Assembly (NCBI GenBank): GCA_001970955.1
Contig: MPUH01001035.1
Coordinates: 1 to 25,401 of the forward strand
Direction: 5' to 3'
DNA length: 25,401 bases
Source of the DNA: Stentor coeruleus
Lineage: Eukaryota > Ciliophora > Heterotrichea > Heterotrichida > Stentoridae
In this document: piece by piece, positions 18,401-25,401 of the stretch
Numbering within the stretch: the stretch's first letter is position 1
Layout: every line of letters begins with the position of its first letter
Position numbers and translations under genes: made by a program
Notes under the pieces: generated by a model
What the model was told of the DNA's origin: nothing
Seen by the model: only the letters and a program-made list of their open reading frames with translations
Databases searched by the model: none

Positions 18401-19384
18401 CTAAGGAGTAAGTAAAAATATTTCAACTTCAGCAAAAGCCCAATTATTAAACCCTCCAGCTAAAAAGCGCTCAGGGTTTGGTATTTGCTGGTTAGCAAAA
18501 GCTTCTAATCTTGAGCATGATTCAGGTAAATTATCGAAATTTATATACAAATCATAGCCAACACCAAATGTTGGCCCACATAAAGTATGATGATACACAG
18601 CCATTGATCTATATTCAGTACGTAACATAAGTTGTCGACTATTTACTGCATCACTTATACTAAATAGAAATGTTTTATCATCTCTTATATTGTTTCCTCT
18701 AGCATTCTTACTTGGTCCCCATGGTACTGTTGTAAACCCACCAAATATATGCCCATCTTGCAATTGAACTAAAACAACAGTTGGTCCTTTTCCATCACAG
18801 TTTCTATGAAAAAGCTTATTTGAAGATCCATCTCTAGTTAAACAATATGCTAAAGCGGTTTTGTCTGGGTTCGCTTTTCTGGGTAAAATAATTTTCTGGA
18901 TATATTGAAAAGATCCTTGAGGTAAAATCCGAGACTCGAAAATTTTTATGAGGGGTGGGGCTTGTTTTTTAGGTATTTGAGGGATTTTTACTATGTTTTT
19001 GTTTTCTTCTGTTTTTGAAGGGTTTTGGTCGTCGAGTCTTTCGTTTTCTGAAAGTTTTACTATGTTGTGGGAATTGTGCGCAAGGAAACACTCGGAACAT
19101 AGGTTTTGAGAGTCTGTGTTGCATTTCCATTTGAGCTTTTTGTCGTGTTGTGGGCATCTTTTTATTCTTGGCCCGCTACGAAGAAGGTCAAGGATTAGAA
19201 AATTTTTTGGAATGGTTGTAATGTCGCCCCAGTGTTGGTTGCGGTCAATAGGGCATAAGAATGATTTTTTCAAGTGTAGAGCCAGGCATGGCTTACAGAA
19301 TGAATGGCCACAGCTTAAGACCAGAGGGATATTCACTTGGGCGTTAAAGTCTTCTAAGCAAATCGGACAAGATAGTGATTGCAT
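18401..19384 (-). CDS. RING-B-box-TLDc protein, probable E3 ubiquitin ligase
   Basis: 327 residues. An N-terminal RING finger uses C6, C9, C25, H27, C30, C33, C44 and D47 (CPICLEDF, SCGHSFC, LCPID). A B-box-like zinc finger follows (about 77-106: C77, H80, C88, C96, C99, H103, H106). After a polar linker, a TLDc domain fills about 145-325, with HRNCDGKGPTVVLVQ, GHIFGGFTTVPW, KTFLFSI, FGVGYDLYI and the terminal AEVEIFLL strand. RING domains recruit E2 enzymes for ubiquitin transfer. TLDc domains bind the V-ATPase in several eukaryotes and give oxidative-stress resistance, so a role at V-ATPase-bearing membranes is possible but inferred. The last RING ligand is Asp, as in some active RINGs. The start at RING residue -5 leaves no N-terminal extension. 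Confidence 0.92.
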   Translation of the reverse strand: MQSLSCPICLEDFNAQVNIPLVLSCGHSFCKPCLALHLKKSFLCPIDRNQHWGDITTIPKNFLILDLLRSGPRIKRCPQHDKKLKWKCNTDSQNLCSECFLAHNSHNIVKLSENERLDDQNPSKTEENKNIVKIPQIPKKQAPPLIKIFESRILPQGSFQYIQKIILPRKANPDKTALAYCLTRDGSSNKLFHRNCDGKGPTVVLVQLQDGHIFGGFTTVPWGPSKNARGNNIRDDKTFLFSISDAVNSRQLMLRTEYRSMAVYHHTLCGPTFGVGYDLYINFDNLPESCSRLEAFANQQIPNPERFLAGGFNNWAFAEVEIFLLTP

Positions 19385-19812
19385 TATACTTGAGTATAAT
19401 AAAAATTTTATTATAATTAAAGATTAATTTTGCCTTATTTTTTTGTGGATATGGTTAAGAAATGATGAAAATATTGATTTTTATTGTATAGATTTTGAAA
19501 CATGATGACAGAAACATATCTTGAGTTTATATGCTTTTATTTTTATAGTTTAAGGCTAAATGTGAACTTTTTTTTTTATGTAAGTGGTTTGCATATCTAG
19601 TATATTTTAATAGTATTATTTATTGCAAAACTCATATAATATTTTATCTGCAAGTAAATACCAAAAAAAAAATACTCAAACATAAAAAAAATACCAAAAA
19701 TCCTTATTGATAAATCATCACAATAAGCAAAAACTCCCGCTTAATCTCATCATATATCTCAAATCCAAACTTCTCCCCAAGCCTAAACTAAAATCATTAT
19801 CTAATTTATCAA
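19385..19812. other. Intergenic, no gene seen
   Basis: About 430 AT-rich bases between the RING-TLDc start and the cyclase stop, with long A and T runs (for example near 19565 and 19665). No ORF or structured RNA recognised. Confidence 0.6.
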
Positions 19813-22128
19813 CTAAGGAACTAAATCCGTATAGTATTTAACAGGTGCATAATTAGTCTCCTGCATCCTTTTCATTATATTAATCGTAGGCCCATCAGTT
19901 TTAACAATATTCAAAGCATCTTCAAAATTTTTTTTCGCATCAACCCATCTATTTTTCATATAAAACTCAAACCCAGTCCTATAAAAACTATAAAACTCAG
20001 GTGTAAAAGTTTCCCTACTCGCTTGAATAGACAAACTTTGCCTGAAAAACTCAAAAGGGTTTATATAGTTTTGAAAAAATCTAATTCGAAACTCATTTTT
20101 CTTATACCTAGTAAATCCTTTATTAGGGGGTTTTCTATATGAAATCGGTAAATTCGTATAATTCCCATCAAAAGTATACAACGACAAAGTATTCCCTGAG
20201 TTAGTATATAAATAATCAACTTGTCGGCACATAGCTTTTATGTTATTTGACAGGAAAGAATACACATTTTCACTTATCAGCAAAGGTACACCATATATTT
20301 TAGTCGAAGCTTCAAGTTTTGATGCTAAATTAACATGTGCTGATAAATAACTAACATCAATTTTATAAAAACTCCCTATCGCCCCTTCAATTGCCCAACC
20401 TATATGCAATCCAAAACCAATTTTCACACAATATCCTGGCATTCTCCGAGCTAAACGACAATGCGCTCTGTATGCAAGAATAACTGAATCTGTGTTGATT
20501 TTTACAAGGATTTTAATAACTGATAATAAAGCTAAATCAGGAATGACTTTAGCTCTTATTGAATCTGAGTTTACTTTTAATTCATTATTTTCAACGTCAA
20601 TATCTTGTTTATCAAATTTCCATACTACCAAAAACGCATCTCCAATATTTTTATTAGCAGCTCCAAAATGCCTATCAACAATAAGATGGACTATCCCAGC
20701 AATTTCATTAACAAAAACCATAATATCTTCTTGTAATTCTTCAGTTGTGTCAGTGAAGTTACGAATATCGCAAAAACCAAAAATCCCAGCAACTTTGTCT
20801 GCACGGTTTACTAGGTCTAGATTACCATCATCATTAATATTAGCATTGATAATTCTACTACCTGCTTCACCAAAGCCTAAAGCGAGTAAGACGCTGATTT
20901 TTTCAATGTTACTATTTATATGTTGGGTTTCATAGTCGATATCATAGAATTTTGTTTTACAGCAGAAAAAGTTTTTGGATGTGACTGGGACTTCGTATTT
21001 TTCTTCTAGGATTTGTAGAGGATCTTTGGTTATTGCCCTAATACTTATTACAATTTTTTCTATAGGCTTTATGACAAATAAATCTGCGTCTCTATAAAAT
21101 ACCAACCCAGCTAAAGATAATATCAAACATATATAGACGGTTTTTGTAATCCCCAATACCGAGTTTAAATTCGAATCAAGTGTAATTTCAAAAACTGCGG
21201 TCACATTATCTGATGATGCACAATAAACTTCATAAAGCCTATAATCTGAATACCCCTCGCTTTCATTCCAAATATGATTTCCTTTCAAATCAGTATATTC
21301 AAAATATATCAGTGGCCTTGACGACGATTTATGATAATCAATAAACACATCTTTAACAGTATCAAAAGAAGGTTTATTCAAAAAATCTTGAATTTGTTTA
21401 ACCCCATAATCCCAACTCAAATTCTCATTAGTCCAAAAATCCCCTTCAAACAATGGCAAGATTAGTAACATACCAAGGATGACTATAATAACTTTTTTGA
21501 TTATCCTATCTGTTAAGACTTTTCCAACTTTAGTCTCATGAGAAATTTCTGAAGAGTTTATATCAATAATGTTCGAAGCTCCTTTATAAAGTTTCACAAT
21601 CCTGATAAGTCGTATTATACGGATAATTCGAACTATACGTGTTGATCTAGTTCCAGCTCTTGATGCTTTACCTATATTTTGCACACTTTGGATGCTATTT
21701 GAAGTATTTCCTGTAATCACATAATAAATCCACCCAATATCTGAAACAAGAGATATCGTTCCTACAAGATCTAACCAGAAATAAAAGCTACAGATATAAT
21801 CTTTCTTTGAAAGGCAACTTAAGATTATCTCAATTGCAAATAATACTAAAGCAGTAAATGCAAGAGCATAGAAATATGAGTCATAATTCGCAATAACACT
21901 TAAATTACGCACATCATCACCAAATAATGCATATATCGTAACAGCTGTCATTAAAATAGTTGTGTATTTGTGATCTAATATATAAGAAATTTTGTTCTTC
22001 CAACTATGAAATAGGACTATTTTAAGAGCTTCGTTTAGATCTTCAGGTACTGAGCAAGGGTTATCATTGATGGGATTTACATTTTTACCTTCTCTTGTTG
22101 TAGTGTTTTCGAGGTATTTTTCTTCCAT
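19813..22128 (-). CDS. Voltage-sensor adenylyl cyclase fusion
   Basis: 771 residues. Four helices (about 56-180) form a voltage-sensor domain. S4 has basic residues at every third position: R161, R164, R167, R170, R173, R176 and K179. A further helix (about 210-227), an extracellular domain (about 230-328) and another helix (about 329-346) follow, then a HAMP-like linker and a class III cyclase domain (about 445-655). Metal-binding D454 and D497 are present. K493 sits where adenylyl cyclases have Lys and guanylyl cyclases Glu, and S593 takes the Asp/Thr position, so ATP is the likely substrate. The transition-state Arg of NxxxR is Lys (K604). A TPR-like helical pair follows near 700-745. Protist cyclases fused to K+-channel modules are known, but no GYG filter is visible here. 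Confidence 0.9.
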   Translation of the reverse strand: MEEKYLENTTTREGKNVNPINDNPCSVPEDLNEALKIVLFHSWKNKISYILDHKYTTILMTAVTIYALFGDDVRNLSVIANYDSYFYALAFTALVLFAIEIILSCLSKKDYICSFYFWLDLVGTISLVSDIGWIYYVITGNTSNSIQSVQNIGKASRAGTRSTRIVRIIRIIRLIRIVKLYKGASNIIDINSSEISHETKVGKVLTDRIIKKVIIVILGMLLILPLFEGDFWTNENLSWDYGVKQIQDFLNKPSFDTVKDVFIDYHKSSSRPLIYFEYTDLKGNHIWNESEGYSDYRLYEVYCASSDNVTAVFEITLDSNLNSVLGITKTVYICLILSLAGLVFYRDADLFVIKPIEKIVISIRAITKDPLQILEEKYEVPVTSKNFFCCKTKFYDIDYETQHINSNIEKISVLLALGFGEAGSRIINANINDDGNLDLVNRADKVAGIFGFCDIRNFTDTTEELQEDIMVFVNEIAGIVHLIVDRHFGAANKNIGDAFLVVWKFDKQDIDVENNELKVNSDSIRAKVIPDLALLSVIKILVKINTDSVILAYRAHCRLARRMPGYCVKIGFGLHIGWAIEGAIGSFYKIDVSYLSAHVNLASKLEASTKIYGVPLLISENVYSFLSNNIKAMCRQVDYLYTNSGNTLSLYTFDGNYTNLPISYRKPPNKGFTRYKKNEFRIRFFQNYINPFEFFRQSLSIQASRETFTPEFYSFYRTGFEFYMKNRWVDAKKNFEDALNIVKTDGPTINIMKRMQETNYAPVKYYTDLVP

Positions 22129-22734
22129 TTATTAGTATTTTTTTACTAATTGTGACTTGAATAGATTAGATTTTTTCTTGATGTTTTATGTAGTTGGTGT
22201 ATAGAGAATTACGGATTTATATGAAAAGTGAAACAAGATAAAAATTATGAGTTTGATGAGGAGGGAAGTTGTATCAAGGAAAAATTTGTGATTAAAGGAA
22301 TTGAGGATTTTTGAGATTGTGTGAGGTATTGAGAGTGTTTTATATAGAGATTTTGTGAGGTATTCGGAGTTTTTTATGGAGAGTTTTAAAGAATGAGATT
22401 TAGGATTAGGATTTGTGTGAGAAGAATGATGATGTTGGGATATGAAATTTTTACGGTGGGATAGGATAAACTTGGGTGTTAGGGTGTTATATTTAATGAT
22501 TAAAAATCAAAAAAGGAAATTTTAGATTTATGCGATTTTTGATAATTTGGTTGAATAGGTTAGATGAAATGTTTTATATGTGGTAGAATAAATAGTTATG
22601 GTTGGGAAGGTTTTTAGGGTTGTGGTTAATATTTTTCGTAGGTTTATTTTGAATTGAGGTTTTGGATTCTACTTTTAAATTACTCTGGTGGATAATGAAA
22701 TATATTATCTTTAATTAAAAGGACAAATGCTGTT

Positions 22735-22780
22735 TTGGATATAGAATGGGTTTTAGGTTGGATATAGAATGGGTTTTAGG
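22735..22780 (+). repeat. Two perfect 23-bp tandem copies
   Basis: The unit at 22735-22757 is repeated exactly at 22758-22780 (starts ttggatatagaa, ends gttttagg). The perfect identity suggests a recent slippage event. Confidence 0.95.
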
Positions 22781-22895
22781 TTTGAATGCAATGTGATATG
22801 ATGAATTTTTTATAAAATCATTAATTTTAGATTTTATATTTGCAGGCTATTTAACCTCATTCATTTATAAGGTAACTAATTTTACATAAACCCTG

Positions 22896-23117
22896 CATGA
22901 CAAACTCAAATACACAAATTACTTTAAAATCTAAACTAAAAAATACACAAAAGTCACTTTAATTATTAAAAACCCAATTTTAATGTCATACCTTTTCGTT
23001 TTTACTTTATATTAACAACATGTCAACAAACTAAAATACACAATTTACCTTAAAATCTAAACTAAAAAATACACAAAAGTCACTTTAATTATTAAAAAAT
23101 CCAATTTTAATGTCATA
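22896..23117 (+). repeat. Direct repeat pair of about 95-99 bp
   Basis: Unit one is 22896-22990 and unit two is 23019-23117, an offset of about 123-127. The core 'ttaaaatctaaactaaaaaatacacaaaagtcactttaattattaaa' (positions 22924-22970 and 23050-23096) is identical or nearly so in both; flanks differ by a few bases and short indels. Confidence 0.92.
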
Positions 23118-23297
23118 TAAGACTTAAGTTTTATATATTAAATGATATCAACAATATATTAAATATTCTTTTCTACTTCATTACACCCTCCAACAACAAA
23201 TTTCATAAAAAAAATATAAGCCTTCTTATTTTCATCATCCATTTCATATAAGACTTAAGCTGCAAATCTTAAAAGATATCATCTATATTTAATTTTT
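23114..23297 (+). repeat. Short direct repeat with catataagacttaag core
   Basis: The 15-base core at 23114-23128 recurs at 23245-23259. Both are followed after about 15-20 bases by a similar 'aaatgatatca' or 'aaagatatca' element. The offset is about 131, similar to the neighbouring repeat pair, hinting at a longer decayed tandem array. Confidence 0.75.
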
Positions 23298-23302
23298 ATA
23301 TA

Positions 23303-23684
23303 CTTTTTTAATGTTTTAAAATTTTTAAATAAATTCTGATTTTTATGTTAAATATTAGGTGATCAAGAATTGATATAAATTAAATAGAAGTTTTTGAATT
23401 AAGTAAAATAATAACTAAATAAATTAAATTAGTTTAAAGTGTAAAATTAAAGAAGATAGGATAATATCTATTTAATATTTTCCATATATACCCATATTTC
23501 CTATATCTATACTTTATATATTTTTTTAATGTTTTAAAATTTTTAAATAAATTCTGATTTTTATGTTAAATATTAGGTGATCAAGAATTTATATAAATTA
23601 AATAGAAGTGTTTTGAATTAAGTAAAATAATAACTAAATAAAGTAAATTTGTTTGAAGTGAGAAAATAAATATGATAGGAGAGT
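23303..23684 (+). repeat. Direct repeat pair of about 163 bp
   Basis: Unit one is about 23303-23465 and unit two about 23521-23684, an offset of 218. They share a long near-identical block that includes 'attctgatttttatgtta' and 'aatattaggtgatcaagaat', and diverge slowly toward the right end. No ORF or transposase lies inside and no terminal inverted repeats were seen. Confidence 0.92.
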
Positions 23685-24168
23685 ATGTGTTTACTACAAA
23701 TACAGCTGCGAATTCGAATGTTTTATTTAGAAATTATATACAGTATTAATTTTTTTTAAAATAGAAGCACTTAAGTTAGAAATATATGATATTAATGATA
23801 GCTTTAAGCTACAAACTACAATTTAAAAAGGTAACTAGTTCAACTATATATTCCTGCTATTTAATATAATTATGAAATACACAAAAATTTACAATAAAAG
23901 TTTTTTACTAATGCTATTTTTTATTTTATAAGTTAAGTTTTAGCTAAATCTTAATATGATTTTCATATACCTTTCTTATTTACTCTACAACATCTTTAAT
24001 AGCCCTTTATTAGTCAAATAAACTATTTCTCTTTAAATACTAATCTCGTCTAGTTTAAGTATTATATTTTATGATTAACACAAAACACTAAATAATTTGA
24101 ACATTATATTTACAATAATTATATATTTTAAAATGCATCATATGTTTTTATCATAATTTTTTTTTAAA

Positions 24169-24723
24169 ATGGGTATTTTGTTTATAGTTCTCTTAGTAGT
24201 AATCAATTCTGATTTAACTGAAGATAATCTTTATAAAGAGCTTGCAAGTCCTCTTGATGCATTTTATGAATACTACAATGGTACTTTTATTCTAACAAAG
24301 CCTTACCGGATTAAGCCTATAGACTTAACAAGGACATATATAAAAATTCGTATAAACCCATGCAAAGGAAAAACAAATGAATTTTGTTGTGAAGGGATGA
24401 ATGAAGGTATGTGTCAAGATAACCCTGTGATTTCCAAAGGACCTAATTTACCTATAGCTTGGTCTTGCAACAATTTTATAGTAATTTGTAATAATGAGTT
24501 TTTTGAACGAGAAGAATGTGGGACTTTTATTGAAGTTCATTTGCCAAATTCAACAGATATAATAAACCAAATACGAATTACAACTTTTTATAAATCTGGC
24601 TTTCATACTGAATCTATTTATACTCGAGAATTACTCCCTGGCTACTATGAATTATGGTGGACTCAGCGTGATCGTACAGGAAGGTGGATTTTATATATCA
24701 AACCATTTTATATTGCATATTAA
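24169..24723 (+). CDS. Small secreted Cys-rich protein
   Basis: 184 residues. A short hydrophobic N terminus (1-14, GILFIVLLVVI) fits a signal peptide cut before DLTEDN. The mature part has seven Cys (65, 73, 74, 82, 100, 107, 117), clustered in its middle third, one likely glycosylation sequon (NGT 37-39) and many aromatic residues, ending YELWWTQRDRTGRWILYIKPFYIAY in short stretches. The second half looks beta-rich. No catalytic motif is seen and I do not recognise the family; an extracellular or vacuolar beta-sandwich protein is likely. An odd number of Cys suggests one is free or that the protein dimerises. It stands alone beside the long repeat-rich spacer. Confidence 0.7.
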   Translation: MGILFIVLLVVINSDLTEDNLYKELASPLDAFYEYYNGTFILTKPYRIKPIDLTRTYIKIRINPCKGKTNEFCCEGMNEGMCQDNPVISKGPNLPIAWSCNNFIVICNNEFFEREECGTFIEVHLPNSTDIINQIRITTFYKSGFHTESIYTRELLPGYYELWWTQRDRTGRWILYIKPFYIAY

Positions 24724-25164
24724 TTATTGTTTTTCTAAACTGAAATAAACAAACGTAATGCATAAGATTTTTATAATGATAAGGTAGTTTATTTTTAGAT
24801 TGATATTATTTGTTAAGGAGAATACATTTATTATAATTAAGATCTTTATATCAAATTTTGTATATTTTTAACAATGTTATAACTTTTACACCTTTTAAAG
24901 ATTAGCTAATTTTGTTAAGCCTCAACAAAATCTTTATATAAATATGAAATTTTATATCTTTTAGTATGATTTACTATTAAATTATTAGTTAATATATAGC
25001 TTTCTTAAATATTATCTTCTTTTAAAAACTAAAAGTTATATCTGATAACAATTTTTTTAATAAATTATTCAAATGCCTCATTCATATAAAAAATAATATT
25101 TGCTTTACATACAACTTTAAATCCATCTAAATTTTTTTTCCAACTCACAATTTTATAATAAATA
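24724..25164. other. Convergent intergenic region, no gene seen
   Basis: About 440 bases, strongly AT-rich, between two convergent 3' ends. It holds short poly-A and poly-T runs and no ORF worth reporting. Confidence 0.6.
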
Positions 25165-25401
25165 TCAAGTACCCAATTGAATATTCGATTTGTAGCTGAG
25201 AGCATTAAGATTATTGCAATAATTATCATTGTGAACCCTAGCAAATTTAGCTATCCAAGGGTGCTTGCATGCTTCTTCAGCTGAAATCCTCTCATTCGGA
25301 TCCCTTTTAAGCATTCTTTCTATCAAATCCCTGGCCTCAAAAGAAATCCCATTATCCAAACTCACTTCTTCCATAATCCTAGCCATAACTTCCTCTTGGT
25401 T
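25165..25401 (-). CDS. Serine/threonine kinase, C-terminal end (partial)
   Basis: The open frame runs off the right edge of the window, so only the last 78 codons are visible, starting NQEEVMARIMEEV. It shows kinase subdomains X-XI: FEARDLIERMLKRDPNERISAEEACKHPWI, whose invariant Arg (NERIS) and HPWI end are typical of CAMK/CDPK kinases. A short tail of about 28 residues follows and stops at TGA. There are no EF-hands, so if it is CDPK-like it is truncated; a CAMK-type or other kinase is equally possible. This is the only gene here ending in TGA; if TGA were read as Trp, it would end four codons later at TAA. Confidence 0.88.
   Translation of the reverse strand, partial: NQEEVMARIMEEVSLDNGISFEARDLIERMLKRDPNERISAEEACKHPWIAKFARVHNDNYCNNLNALSYKSNIQLGT

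Larger units (their letters stand above)
22129..24168. other. Two-kilobase gene-free, repeat-rich spacer
   Basis: No credible ORF on either strand. 22140-22660 is G/T-rich with few C, as expected upstream of a minus-strand gene, and should hold the cyclase promoter. From 22850 the sequence becomes A/T-dominated and contains several direct repeats listed separately. It is the longest gene-free stretch of the window. Confidence 0.7.

Noticed and set aside
20492..20935. 147-codon plus-strand ORF
   Set aside because: Antisense shadow of the cyclase domain.
1..25401. tRNA, rRNA, CRISPR or transposase genes
   Set aside because: No cloverleaf, rRNA block, spaced repeat array or transposase motif was found by reading; a covariance search was not possible.
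25165..25401. TGA as Trp (Blepharisma-type code)
   Set aside because: Long ORFs of 739 and 771 codons use only TGG for Trp and contain no in-frame TGA, which would be very unlikely under that code.

Overview
This window looks like macronuclear DNA of a heterotrich ciliate, most likely Stentor or a close relative. It is very AT-rich and gene-dense, with intergenic gaps mostly of 0.3-1.1 kb. One gene (818-1414) can only be read after removing two 15-nt GT...AG introns, and such tiny introns are a heterotrich hallmark. The long ORFs contain many Trp residues, all TGG, and no in-frame TGA. Most genes end in TAA or TAG, and a partial kinase ends in TGA. This fits the standard code of Stentor rather than the Blepharisma code, where TGA is Trp. 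The species call is inference; no rRNA is present to confirm it.

Layout. At 1-2260 there is an old tandem duplication of the 5' flank and 5' end of an LRR gene. The left copy is broken and the right copy is intact, with a four-TM protein gene between them. Then come the LRR/coiled-coil gene (1846-4065), a membrane-anchored M14 carboxypeptidase (4206-5615), a divergent MADS-box protein (5932-6531) and a multi-TM GOST/TMEM181-like protein (7040-8158). A multiply frameshifted gene relic lies at about 8350-8789. After it are an R2R3-type MYB gene (9089-9889, minus), a coiled-coil protein (10490-11998), a MAP2K-like pseudokinase (12042-13346, minus) and phosphonopyruvate decarboxylase (14145-15380). 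These are followed by a second coiled-coil protein (15597-16784, minus), a small protein with a HEXIM-like NTTQ motif (17906-18157), a RING-B-box-TLDc protein (18401-19384, minus) and a voltage-sensor/adenylyl-cyclase fusion (19813-22128, minus). A 2-kb gene-free, repeat-rich stretch (22129-24168) separates these from a small secreted Cys-rich protein (24169-24723) and the 3' end of a CAMK-like kinase (25165-25401, minus).

The genes do not form an operon or obvious pathway, as is usual for a eukaryotic chromosome. The most interesting single items are five. The cyclase has a full S4 voltage sensor but no visible K+ selectivity filter. The MAP2K-like pseudokinase has lost its HRD and DFG aspartates. 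Phosphonopyruvate decarboxylase belongs to the 2-aminoethylphosphonate (ciliatine) pathway. A tiny protein has basic-PxNTTQ-acidic order like HEXIM. The whole window shows a repeated strand-composition pattern: the sense strand is C-rich and G-poor in 5' flanks and 5' gene ends, then flips to G-rich and C-poor toward most 3' ends.
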